A stretch of DNA of 64,000 nt from JAVBWO01 sp036677375. GTDB taxonomy: Bacteria > Bacillota > Dehalobacteriia > UBA4068 > UBA4997. This document shows, one piece after another, positions 1 to 8,401 of the stretch. Below the pieces are notes generated by a model. The model worked only from the letters and a program-made list of their open reading frames with translations, was not told the DNA's origin and searched no databases. The position numbers and the translations under genes were made by a program. The stretch is taken from positions 1-64,000 of the forward strand of contig JAVBWO010000005.1 in NCBI GenBank assembly GCA_036677375.1, given 5' to 3'. Within the stretch, counting starts at the first letter, position 1. Each line of letters opens with the position of its first letter.

Positions 1-154
1 AGCTTTGGCAGCCAATACAGGTTTCTGGCGATACTACCTGTACCGTACCGTCCGCCTTGGCCCCAAGCGTTTTGCTGGGACACAGATCCATACAGATCCC
101 GCACCCTTTGCACCATTCGTCTTTCACTGTCACTATGAATTCTTTTTTGGCCAT
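1..154 (-). CDS. 4Fe-4S ferredoxin-type protein, N-terminal part (C-terminus outside window)
   Basis: The reverse strand reads 51 codons from an ATG at 152-154 to the window edge. A ribosome site of the type AGAGGGAGAA lies about 8 bases upstream. Residues 15-25 form the [4Fe-4S] motif CxxCxxCxxxC followed by proline (W-C-K-G-C-G-I-C-M-D-L-C-P). A second motif begins at C46 and C49 just before the edge, so two clusters are expected. Small two-cluster ferredoxins of this kind are often the delta subunit of 2-oxoacid:ferredoxin oxidoreductases, with the other subunits downstream, here outside the window. That assignment is inference; the cluster-binding ferredoxin fold is directly supported. 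Confidence 0.8.
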   Translation of the reverse strand, partial: MAKKEFIVTVKDEWCKGCGICMDLCPSKTLGAKADGTVQVVSPETCIGCQS

Positions 155-228
155 AACAGATTCTCCCTCTCTTACATAAATATGCAAGTTCGTTAAAATA
201 AATACATCAAAGGATTTTGATAAAGTAT

Positions 229-256
229 ATTATACCATCATTTATTTATATTTCAT
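229..256 (-). promoter_or_regulatory. possible promoter for the ferredoxin gene
   Basis: On the minus strand a perfect TATAAT lies at 229-234, inside a very A+T-rich spacer upstream of the ferredoxin start. The best -35 candidate is ATGAAA at 251-256 with a 16-base spacer, only a fair match. The -10 is convincing and the -35 is not. Confidence 0.3.
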
Positions 257-367
257 AGATTTTTTATAATTATTTTAATGTATTTTTTTTACACTTTAAT
301 CAATTGCATCCAAGTTTTTTAAGAACAATGCCGCAAGCAGGTATTTTTATATTCCTCCCAAAAAGCA

Positions 368-399
368 AAAAAAGAAGGCGCCGGAAAAATCCGCCGCCT
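368..399 (-). terminator. rho-independent terminator after gatA
   Basis: On the minus strand, about 30 bases past the gatA stop, a ten-base stem (AGGCGGCGGA against TCCGGCGCCT, one mismatch) closes a short T loop and is followed by a run of seven T. It ends the gatCA transcript and separates it from the ferredoxin gene. Confidence 0.75.
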
Positions 400-429
400 C
401 GCTTTGATCCGGGCTATTTCATCTTTCAA

Positions 430-1803
430 TCAAAATTTGATTTCATTCTGCAATTCGGTTTCCAGCATCTGCCCCACTTGAAACAAAAGTTCCTCACGAT
501 GATGCGCCGCAATGAGCTGTATCCCGGCAGGCATGCCAAAAGCCTTACCGTAAGGCATGGCCAGGGCCACGTTTCCTGCCAGGTTGACGGGCGCTAAAAG
601 AAGATCGTTTAAATACATCTCCACAGGATCTGTGGGCGCGGCGTTCAAAGGGAACGCCACATCCCTGGTGACAGGCGCCAGCAAGACGTCATAGCGGGCA
701 AAGGCAATGGCAAACTCCTGCCGCAAAAGCCGCCGCACCCGGCAAGCTTTTTCATAATATTTTTCATAGCCCTGGCCCTGCCCGAAGTAGGCTCCCGCCA
801 AGAGGCGGCGTTTCACTTCCGCGCCTAAAAGCCCGCTGCGTACTGCCGGGTCCTGCTCCCGTCCAATGCCAGACAAGACCCGGTTAATCTCCACCGGCGC
901 AATGACATGATAGGCGGCCAAACCATATTCGCTATGGGGCAAAGACATCCAAAAAACCGCCGCTCCCTGCTCCGCCAAAGCCTGGGCTGCGGCTTCTACT
1001 CTCTCTTGTAAAGGAGGGACAACACCTGCCGACATATATTCTTTGGGAATGCCGATCCGTAACCCCCGGACGCCCCGGGACAGAGCTTCCCGGTATTCCT
1101 CCGCTTCTTTTTGAGCCAAAACGGTAAAGACAGCGGCGCAATCGGCAATATTCCGGGTCATAGGCCCCAAGGCATCCAAAGAAGGTGCCAATGGAATGAC
1201 ACCAGCGCTGTCGATCATGCCGTAGGTAGGTTTTAACCCCACGACACCACAAAAAGCAGCCGGCTGGCGGATGGAACCGCCGGTATCGCTCCCCACTGCA
1301 AAACAAGCCTCTTTTGCCGCCACGGCAGCCGCCGGCCCGCCGGAAGAACCGCCGGGACTCCGGCTGGTATCCATCGGATTATAGGTTGGGTGATGACAGG
1401 AAGTTGCGGTACATGACCCCATGGCCAGCTCATCCATGTTGGTCTTGCCTAAAAACAAGCAACCCGCTTGTTTCAGCAGTCGGGCGACGGCGGCGTCCTC
1501 GGCGGCCACTTCCTTCAGGAGCAACCGGCCGCCGGCGGTGTTGGGCAGTCCCTCATATGACATATTGTCTTTCAAAGCATAAGGCACGCCGAATAAAGGC
1601 GGCAACTGGGAAAGACTTTTCTTTTTTTCATCCAGTGCGTCGGCCTCCGTCAGGACATGGTCGTTTTGATAAGTGAAGGCACCGATGGAAGGTTCCATCT
1701 CTTCCATGCGCGCCAAAGCCGCCAAGGCGGCTTCCCTGACGCTGATCTCCCCTTGTGCGATGGATTTCGCCAAAGTAAGCGCCGTTAAATCCGTCAAGCT
1801 CAT
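430..1803 (-). CDS. gatA: Asp-tRNA(Asn)/Glu-tRNA(Gln) amidotransferase subunit A
   Basis: GatA is the amidase subunit that releases ammonia from glutamine for the transamidation of mischarged Glu-tRNA(Gln) or Asp-tRNA(Asn). The 457-residue product has the amidase-signature Ser-cisSer-Lys triad: Lys78 in PYALKDN, Ser153 in PGGSSGG and the nucleophile Ser177 in GSDTGGS. Length is normal for the family. I start it at the ATG at 1801-1803 because GGAGGACTGAT stands just upstream; a longer reading would overlap gatC. It lies one base after gatC. The partner gatB is not next to it: a terminator and a ferredoxin gene follow instead. Confidence 0.95.
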   Translation of the reverse strand: MSLTDLTALTLAKSIAQGEISVREAALAALARMEEMEPSIGAFTYQNDHVLTEADALDEKKKSLSQLPPLFGVPYALKDNMSYEGLPNTAGGRLLLKEVAAEDAAVARLLKQAGCLFLGKTNMDELAMGSCTATSCHHPTYNPMDTSRSPGGSSGGPAAAVAAKEACFAVGSDTGGSIRQPAAFCGVVGLKPTYGMIDSAGVIPLAPSLDALGPMTRNIADCAAVFTVLAQKEAEEYREALSRGVRGLRIGIPKEYMSAGVVPPLQERVEAAAQALAEQGAAVFWMSLPHSEYGLAAYHVIAPVEINRVLSGIGREQDPAVRSGLLGAEVKRRLLAGAYFGQGQGYEKYYEKACRVRRLLRQEFAIAFARYDVLLAPVTRDVAFPLNAAPTDPVEMYLNDLLLAPVNLAGNVALAMPYGKAFGMPAGIQLIAAHHREELLFQVGQMLETELQNEIKF

Positions 1804-1804
1804 A

Positions 1805-1987
1805 TCAGTCCTCCAAGGGCGGCAATTTTTCCGCCGCAGGCTCCACATTGGCGGTATTCACTTCCAAAAGGCGCTCAACATAGGCCAAATGACCGGCAAA
1901 ACCGGCCAGAAAATTCTCCGCCTCCGCTTGGGTCAGAGAAATGCGGGACAGTTTCGCCAATTTTTGCACATCAATCTCCGGTTCCAT
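1805..1987 (-). CDS. gatC: Asp/Glu-tRNA amidotransferase subunit C, unusually short
   Basis: GatC is the small clamp that holds GatA and GatB together. The first part matches the family well (start MEPEIDVQKLAKLSRISL, then the ANVEP-type segment), but the frame stops after LPPLED at residue 60. GatC proteins are usually about 95 residues, so the C-terminal third that normally wraps onto GatB is absent. The stop lies in the stretch that also carries the gatA ribosome site. AAGGAG lies upstream of the ATG. The gene is either a naturally short variant or a C-terminal truncation. Confidence 0.8.
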   Translation of the reverse strand: MEPEIDVQKLAKLSRISLTQAEAENFLAGFAGHLAYVERLLEVNTANVEPAAEKLPPLED

Positions 1988-2359
1988 GCCAGCTTTTCTC
2001 CTTCCCCTTCGTTCTCATCTTGCGCTTCATTACGGAACCCCCTGCACCTTCTATCGACCTTCAACTTAATTTCTTTTTTGTCAACAATCTCTGCGGCAGC
2101 AATTGTACCTCTCTTATCCTATGATGATCAGAGACCTGTTGCAAAATCCATCCCAAGCACAAAATTACCGTGTGATCAACAAAATGACAAAGAACTGCAT
2201 TTCCCCCACAGCATCGTATTTTCTAAAGAAAACGCCTGCACATCAATGCAAGCGTCCGGCAGTATCCGCCTAAAACACACAGCCCGCCCCAGGCGGAGCC
2301 TCTTTCAAACCCGCCCCCAAGCGCCACTGACAAAAACGAAAACATACAATACACCATAT
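1988..2359. other. gene-free spacer between the antiporter pair and gatC
   Basis: This 372-base spacer holds no convincing gene on either strand. A hairpin with arms TCCGCCT and AGGCGGA lies near 2270-2300 but has no T run. A TTGACA is readable on the minus strand near 2080, but no good -10 lies at the right distance, so I do not call a gatCA promoter. Confidence 0.5.
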
Positions 2360-4099
2360 CTATTCCCGTAGGCCCTTAGTGGCATGAGCCACCAATCTGC
2401 CTAGGGATTTTTCATAAAGCCAGGCAAGCCCCCGGTTGAACCCCAGGGAAGCGCGGCCCAAACCGTTAAATACCGCCATAAGAACTTCATAAGGATCGAA
2501 ATACCGTTTACTTCCGGCCGCATAGATTTGCCGTAAAACGGGCGCACCGCAAATATGATCCAAAGCTCCAACAGCGGAGCCAGCTTTCCGATAGCCGTAT
2601 ATATGGTCGGACACCGCTAAAAGTAACACCAGCATGCTGGCAACCACCAGCAGGAAACCCAAGGAAAGAGTGGAATAGCTCAAATTCCCTACCAAAAAGG
2701 ACTGAAACACATAACGCAAAGTCACGGCATGATAAACACCTAAGAAAATACAGCCCAAAGCCAAAACCGCCATGGGAAGCCACATGGCGGGCGGCGTCTT
2801 TTTGGCGCAATAATTTCTGCCCTTTCCAAAGAAGACGGCATGCCCTAGCCGTAAAAAAGAAACCGCCAGGCCGAAAATACCCAAAAGCGCTATGAGATAA
2901 TAGCCGATACCGGCCTGCCAAGCCGCTTCCAAGATCATCTGGTTAGAGAAAAAGCCGTTAAAAGGGGGTACGCCCACTGCCGCAAGGGCCGCCGCCATAA
3001 AACAGAAAAAAGGAATGGGCATCTCTTTACGCATGCCGCCCAGTTTTCTCAAATCGCTGGTGTGGGCAGCCTGTTCCACCGTACCGGCAGTCAAAAAGAG
3101 CACGCTCTGCCACATGGCCTGATTAAGGGCGTGAAACATCCCTCCCATGATCCCTGCCGGCAGAGCAGTCCCGATGCTTAATATAATATAACCTACCTGG
3201 CTTACCATATTAAAAGTTAAAATCATCTTGTAATTTTTTAGCATAAAGGAAATTAATACCGCCAAAAGCAGAGTAATACAGCCTAGAAGCATCACAGCAA
3301 TACTGAAACCGCTTCCGGGAACAAAATGATAAAATTCCGTTCCCACCCGAAACAAAAGGTAAACGCCCAACAATTTTTCAAAAGCGCCGGGGAAAAAAGC
3401 CATAAAAGGCATGGGTACATCCATGGAGGCGTCGGGAAGCCAGGCATAAAAGGGCATGGCTCCCGCTTTTCCCAAAGCGCCCAGCACCATAAAGACAAAA
3501 GCGAAGCCGCCGGCAAAATCCAACGGTATCTGATAGATGCGATCCATCATCAAAGTGCCGGCTAGATGACCGGTAATAGCGATACCAAACATCAAACACA
3601 GATCGGAGCAGGCATTGAGCACCAGCGCCCGGATGGCCGTAGGAAACTTGTCCCGGCCGCCGGAAAGCAGTATCCCGTAAACCGGAATCAAGAGCGCCAT
3701 CCAAAAGAAGATCAGCACCAAAAGATTATTAGCCAACAAGGCGCCGTTGATCAAAGCAAGGGTCAGAAGATAATAAAAATAAAAACGCTTCCGATGCTCT
3801 TTTCCCTGTAAAAAGGCAACCGTATAAAGGGCAATCAAAAAAGCGAATATCGCTACAGAGAGCAGGATAAAGCTGTTGAAATGATACAGGCGCAGGGAAA
3901 AATCCATGCCAAAGCCGCCCCAGGGCGCAGAAAATTTCAGTTCACTACCGAAAAGTACGATCACTAAAACCAGATTGGCTAAGGTCGCAAGAAGTAAAAC
4001 GGCCGGCTTGATCAAAGTTTCTTTTGATCCCACCAAAAGCAGAAGCAACGCCGCGAAAAGCGGCAATAAAATAGGCCAAAACAAAAATTGCACGCTCAT
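2360..4099 (-). CDS. complex I/Mrp antiporter-like membrane subunit (NuoL/NuoM family)
   Basis: A 579-residue, strongly hydrophobic protein with about 14 membrane segments of the proton-translocating module shared by complex I, membrane hydrogenases and Mrp antiporters. Recognisable are the TM7 segment LGALGKAGAMPFYAWLPDAS with the key Lys211, and the late GVPPFNGFF segment. Two usual charged residues are missing: the TM5 Glu of FFWE is Met134 (FFWM), and the TM12 Lys of GFFSK is Asn386 (GFFSN). The ATG overlaps the stop of the upstream subunit (ATGA), so the two are translationally coupled. There are no hydrogenase, NADH or quinone modules nearby, so the partner complex is unknown. Proton or sodium transport is inferred from the family. 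Confidence 0.8.
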   Translation of the reverse strand: MSVQFLFWPILLPLFAALLLLLVGSKETLIKPAVLLLATLANLVLVIVLFGSELKFSAPWGGFGMDFSLRLYHFNSFILLSVAIFAFLIALYTVAFLQGKEHRKRFYFYYLLTLALINGALLANNLLVLIFFWMALLIPVYGILLSGGRDKFPTAIRALVLNACSDLCLMFGIAITGHLAGTLMMDRIYQIPLDFAGGFAFVFMVLGALGKAGAMPFYAWLPDASMDVPMPFMAFFPGAFEKLLGVYLLFRVGTEFYHFVPGSGFSIAVMLLGCITLLLAVLISFMLKNYKMILTFNMVSQVGYIILSIGTALPAGIMGGMFHALNQAMWQSVLFLTAGTVEQAAHTSDLRKLGGMRKEMPIPFFCFMAAALAAVGVPPFNGFFSNQMILEAAWQAGIGYYLIALLGIFGLAVSFLRLGHAVFFGKGRNYCAKKTPPAMWLPMAVLALGCIFLGVYHAVTLRYVFQSFLVGNLSYSTLSLGFLLVVASMLVLLLAVSDHIYGYRKAGSAVGALDHICGAPVLRQIYAAGSKRYFDPYEVLMAVFNGLGRASLGFNRGLAWLYEKSLGRLVAHATKGLRE

Positions 4100-5529
4100 A
4101 TTCCCACTCCTTCCATGGTATATAAAATGACCTGAATCAGATCGGAAGGCCCTTGAATGAAGATACCAGCGGCGACAGAAAGACCCGCCAGCAACAAGCC
4201 TGATAATACCATTTCCCAGGTACCCTCTTTATTATCCATGTAATGAGCCGGCCCCATAAAGATGGTGGCATAAAGGCGGCACAGATAGATCACGGTGAGC
4301 AGAGAGGCAATAATAAAAATCAAAGCCAGCCATAGATTTCCTGTATTGACCGCGCCTGCAATGACCATATAATTGGCCCAGAAACCACCTAAAGGCGGCA
4401 CCCCCATAATGGATAAGGCACACAACAAAAAGGCCATGGCAGTAACGGGCAAATTGCGCCACAAACCTCCCATTTTCCGCAAATCTTTGGTATTAACCGA
4501 GTGCTCCACGATACCGGTGCAGAGAAAAAGCCCCGCGGTAGCCAGCCCCAGCATACCGATGTATAAAAGAGCACCGGTGATGGCGACTCCATTGACACAG
4601 GAAAGACCCATGAGGATAAAGCCAAGCTGACTCAAAGCGGCATAGCAAATAGCCCGTTTCATATCGTTGGAAGCCAGTGCGGCTCCGCCGGCCAAAAAAG
4701 TCAGAATGACAGAAACAACAGCTAGAACATTTTGCCAAAATTCCGGCAGGCCAAGGTTCACCAAGAAAACCCGGGCAAAAACATAAACACCCATCTGCAC
4801 AAAAACAGCCGCATATAACATTGCCGTCACCGGTGAAGCGCCTACTTTTTCTTCCGGGATGCAGGTCATCAGGGGCAAAGAAGCAAATTTTAAAAAGATA
4901 CCGCTCAAGATCAGACTTATGGCAGTCCCGGAAACTTCGCTCCCCCCCATTTTCAGCAAAGAAAAGGTACCGGTATCGGCATAGATTCTTAAGAATCCCA
5001 ATAACAGCAGCAAAGCTCCTACCGTCATAGCCAAAAACGCTTTGTCCGCTTTCAAAATAAATTGCCGGCCGTGGTTAAGACTAAAAAGCCGCCAGCAGCA
5101 AATGCCGGTGATTTCCCAAAAAAGATAAAGATAAAGCAGGTTGGCGCTATAGATTAGACCCAACATAGAGCCTGTAAAAAGCACCGCCATCCTGTAGTAT
5201 GCGTTTTGGTTGGCATAACCGTCGGCATAGCCCCATGAATAAAAAATAACCACTACCCCTAAGAAAGAAGTAATCAGCGCCAAAAACAAAGCCATGCCAT
5301 CCGCCAAAAATCCAATGTCGAAGCTTCCCGGCAAGGCAAGCCTCCATTGGATGGGTTCGTTTACATAAACTGCCGGAACCATGGCAAAAGAAAGCGCCAA
5401 ACTCGCCAATATCATTCCTAAAGCCGTCACATTGCGCAATTTTGCAGATTGTTTTCCAATAAAAGGTAAAAGAAATGCACCAATGAGGGGAATCAAAACT
5501 GCTGCCAGCAATACTCCCTGACCTCTCAT
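4096..5529 (-). CDS. complex I/Mrp antiporter-like membrane subunit (NuoM/NuoN family)
   Basis: A 477-residue polytopic membrane protein, the first gene of a two-gene unit with the 579-residue subunit downstream (4-base overlap). It keeps the TM5 glutamate in LYLFWEITG (Glu139) and a TM7 lysine in GIFLKFASLPL (Lys214). The usual WLPDA after TM7 is replaced by CIPEEK, and the TM12 lysine position of GGFW-x-K is Asn386 (GGFWANY). GGAAGGAAGGG precedes the ATG, and a good sigma-A promoter lies at 5578-5606. Known relatives act in ion-pumping redox complexes; which complex this pair serves cannot be seen here. Confidence 0.8.
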   Translation of the reverse strand: MRGQGVLLAAVLIPLIGAFLLPFIGKQSAKLRNVTALGMILASLALSFAMVPAVYVNEPIQWRLALPGSFDIGFLADGMALFLALITSFLGVVVIFYSWGYADGYANQNAYYRMAVLFTGSMLGLIYSANLLYLYLFWEITGICCWRLFSLNHGRQFILKADKAFLAMTVGALLLLLGFLRIYADTGTFSLLKMGGSEVSGTAISLILSGIFLKFASLPLMTCIPEEKVGASPVTAMLYAAVFVQMGVYVFARVFLVNLGLPEFWQNVLAVVSVILTFLAGGAALASNDMKRAICYAALSQLGFILMGLSCVNGVAITGALLYIGMLGLATAGLFLCTGIVEHSVNTKDLRKMGGLWRNLPVTAMAFLLCALSIMGVPPLGGFWANYMVIAGAVNTGNLWLALIFIIASLLTVIYLCRLYATIFMGPAHYMDNKEGTWEMVLSGLLLAGLSVAAGIFIQGPSDLIQVILYTMEGVGI

Positions 5530-5577
5530 ATGTTCCCTTCCTTCCCCACTCCTGTTTTACAAAACCTCACAAAATGT

Positions 5578-5606
5578 ATGATACTCTATTTCCCAATATC
5601 AGTCAA
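5578..5606 (-). promoter_or_regulatory. sigma-A promoter for the antiporter-like pair
   Basis: On the minus strand TTGACT (5601-5606) and TATCAT (5578-5583) are separated by exactly 17 bases, about 50 bases upstream of the start of the 477-residue subunit. This makes the pair a transcription unit separate from hypF. Confidence 0.7.
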
Positions 5607-5962
5607 GAAAAACACAAAGTCTTTCATGATTGTATTTTAATCTGTTAAAAAAATTTATTGATATTTAACAGGTGCTTTTTGTTAATAGCATTCTTGTGCC
5701 AGCAATCCATGTATTTTATAACTATACATATTTTATAATAATTATTCGTTTTTATTATAAAATAGCAGGCATTCTTTTCATCCGAAACGGTATACCACAC
5801 ATATAGCCCAAAACGGATGGCCGAAACCCCGCCGCCATTTGGTGAAACACCGTTCCCTTTGTCGTGTTAACGCCACCCGGATTTCAAGGCGCATGAAGAC
5901 TTAAAGGGATGCAATTCCGCAGATTTCCCACCTTTTTAACTGTATCAGACCAAGTGAAAGCA
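5607..5962. other. A+T-rich spacer between hypF and the antiporter pair
   Basis: No gene is supported. 5620-5770 is extremely A+T rich; 5770-5962 returns to normal composition and contains a weak hairpin (ATCCG near 5780 against CGGAT near 5815). A sigma-54-like motif near 5685-5701 has the wrong spacing and was rejected. Confidence 0.5.
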
Positions 5963-8203
5963 TCAGGCGCGTTCCCTAAAATGAGCAGCCGCCACCACAG
6001 CCTGTCCATAAGCAAGGCAACCGTCATTGGGCGGCGTCTTTTCATGAAGGAGCACACGGAAACCGGATTTCTCCAGGGAGGACGCCAACCTCTCGGTAAA
6101 GAAAACATGCTGGAACACATCGCCGGATAAAACAACCGTTTCGATTTTCCGTTCATGCCGCAGCTTCAGACAAAGGGCAACCGTAAAGGAAACCGCCGTA
6201 TTGATAAACCTAGCCGCCAATTTGGCTTTGGGCAAACCGTTTTTGATGTCTGCGGCCATGGCCTCCCAGGTATGCAAAAGGTCCGGACCCGTCTCATTCA
6301 GGCTAAAGGGCCAGCTTTCTTTTTCATTTTCATCCAGGATCGCTTCCAGTTGCCCAAAAGCCTGCCCGGGAAAAGCATTGGTGTGAAAGCCGGTAATCAA
6401 TGCTCCGATGCCGTCCAAAAAACGCTCGAAGCTGGAAGTCTGCGGCGCATCCTCCTCCGAAAGCCCGCAGCCTTCACCGCGTAACGCTGCTGCAAAAGCA
6501 GGCAAATGGTAAAGCCATTTTTCACCCCATACACTTTTGGCCCAGGCCAAGGCCATACGCCACGGCTCTTTCAACACTGCCTCACCGCCCAGCATGGGCT
6601 GATAAGGCAAATGGTAAAGCCGTTCCATGGCCGCATAGGTGCCGACAAAGATCTCACCGCCCCAGATGGCGCCGTCTTCCCCATCGTTGCCGCCGTCATA
6701 AACAACGCCGATAATATTCTCCAAAGGTTCCAGCTGATGTTCCGCCATGCAGGCCGCCAAATGAGCATGATGATGCTGTACCCGGATTCCTTGCTCCAGG
6801 CTCGCCGTCCCAATGTAGCCTGAGGCATCACTCATGTTATTGTCACAGACCACCGCCTTGGGCTCAATATCAAAAAGCTGTTGCCAAGCATTGAGCTCTT
6901 CTTGGTAATTTCTTCGGGCATCCGGATGCGCAAGATCCCCCAGATACTGGCTCAAAAGCGCTTCTTTGCCTCGGGTGAGGCAAAAAGCGCTTTTTTCTTG
7001 TCCGCCCATAGCCAAGATACTGGGCGCTTGAAAAGGCATCGGCAAAAGCGACGGTACATAACCTCTGGCCCGCCGCAAAAAATAAGGTTTCTTTCTACAA
7101 ATGGTCATAAGAGAATCGGGCATCGGCCGGCAAAGGATTTGATTATTTCCTAAAAAACCCGCAGCTACTTGAGACAATATAACCTGGACTTCCTTATCCC
7201 GGTACATGACGGTTCCTTCCTCCACTTCCGCCATGATCAAAAGGGGCAGTTGTTCCGCTAAGAGATGCTGAACCGGCGTATAGGGCAGCATAACGCTCAC
7301 ATGACGGTTTTCGAGGGTTACGCTCTCCGACAGCGCCCCTTTTTTGGTTTCCAAAAGCACACTAGGGGCTTCCGCACTTTGCAAAAGCGCAGCCGCAGGA
7401 AAAGAGATGCGGCAATAGCGCCTGGCCACGCCCAGATTTTTTGCCATGAGCGGCAGCGCATGTCCGTCGGCTTTCTTCCACTGCCGTAAAAGCCGGACTG
7501 CCGGTTCACAAGTAGCGTCACAAACCAGATGCCAGCAGCCCAAAGATTTGACGCCTATGATCTTGCCCTTCTCCAAATGTTGGATAGCCATCTGGATGGC
7601 CGCTCCTTTTTGCACCAAGACGTCGCCTTGGCTGTCGCTATAATGAACCTGAGGTCCGCAATCCGCGCAGGCATTGGTCTCCCCCTGAAAATGTCGGTTA
7701 CGGGGATCGCTGCATTCCTCCCGGCACTGCGGACACATGGGAAAAGGCGACATCGAGGTATCCTTCCGGTGATAAGGCAGATCCTTCACAATGGTAAAGC
7801 GGGGACCGCACTTACTGCAATTGATAAAGGGATATTGAAAGCGGCGTTCCCTTTTGTCAAACAGTTCCTTGCGGCAAGCGTCACAAAGAGCCATATCCGG
7901 AATGATCAAGGTGCTGATGGCATCCTCATCCGACAAAAGAATCGAAAACCCTTTTTCTCCCAAGGGAGGCAGGGACGAACGCACCATACTGTCTACCCGT
8001 GCCAAAGACGGCCCTCCGGCCATCATGTGCTGGCTGAACTCTTCCACCGCCGCTTCTCCGCCTTCCACTTCCATGACCACACCGGAAATATCATGCTTCA
8101 CCCAGCCTGCAAGAGCCAGCTTCTGCGCTAAATAATAGACATGGGCCCGGAAACCTACGCCCTGTACATTACCGGTGACGCGAATCGAACACCGCTTTAT
8201 CAT
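5963..8203 (-). CDS. hypF: HypF-like carbamoyltransferase, divergent at catalytic motifs
   Basis: HypF makes the cyanide ligands of NiFe hydrogenase by activating carbamoyl phosphate and passing the group to HypE. All domains are present over 746 residues: acylphosphatase (1-90, with GNVQGVGFRAHVY), paired C4 zinc fingers (C107/C110, C129/C132, C157/C160, C179/C182 with usual spacing), a YrdC-like domain (about 200-370) and a Kae1-like domain with HHHAH at 477-481. Several motifs deviate: the YrdC TSGN element is replaced by AEVEE around 325-329, the Kae1 DGTGYG by DGGNDG (503-508), and SGGVFQN by SGDVFQH (693-699). No other hyp or hydrogenase gene is in the window. It may be a weak, repurposed or decaying copy. 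Confidence 0.85.
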   Translation of the reverse strand: MIKRCSIRVTGNVQGVGFRAHVYYLAQKLALAGWVKHDISGVVMEVEGGEAAVEEFSQHMMAGGPSLARVDSMVRSSLPPLGEKGFSILLSDEDAISTLIIPDMALCDACRKELFDKRERRFQYPFINCSKCGPRFTIVKDLPYHRKDTSMSPFPMCPQCREECSDPRNRHFQGETNACADCGPQVHYSDSQGDVLVQKGAAIQMAIQHLEKGKIIGVKSLGCWHLVCDATCEPAVRLLRQWKKADGHALPLMAKNLGVARRYCRISFPAAALLQSAEAPSVLLETKKGALSESVTLENRHVSVMLPYTPVQHLLAEQLPLLIMAEVEEGTVMYRDKEVQVILSQVAAGFLGNNQILCRPMPDSLMTICRKKPYFLRRARGYVPSLLPMPFQAPSILAMGGQEKSAFCLTRGKEALLSQYLGDLAHPDARRNYQEELNAWQQLFDIEPKAVVCDNNMSDASGYIGTASLEQGIRVQHHHAHLAACMAEHQLEPLENIIGVVYDGGNDGEDGAIWGGEIFVGTYAAMERLYHLPYQPMLGGEAVLKEPWRMALAWAKSVWGEKWLYHLPAFAAALRGEGCGLSEEDAPQTSSFERFLDGIGALITGFHTNAFPGQAFGQLEAILDENEKESWPFSLNETGPDLLHTWEAMAADIKNGLPKAKLAARFINTAVSFTVALCLKLRHERKIETVVLSGDVFQHVFFTERLASSLEKSGFRVLLHEKTPPNDGCLAYGQAVVAAAHFRERA

Positions 8204-8401
8204 CTTTCCTTACCCCCACTGCATTGCATATTCCATAATCTCATGATACCGGCATTCCCCGTTACGGTCTGCCGTCTTCCCACTCGCACTTTTCCCTCTT
8301 TACTTTAACTTTTGATACGATGACTCCCCATCTTAAAAGCTGCTTGATAAGGCATAAAATACCTTTTTGGAACATACCGCTTTCCTGAGCGGAAGGCGCA
8401 T

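Noticed and set aside
5685..5701. Sigma-54-like promoter (TGGCAC followed by TGCT) on the minus strand
   Set aside because: The distance between GG and GC is nine bases instead of the strict ten, and a good sigma-A promoter lies closer to the gene.
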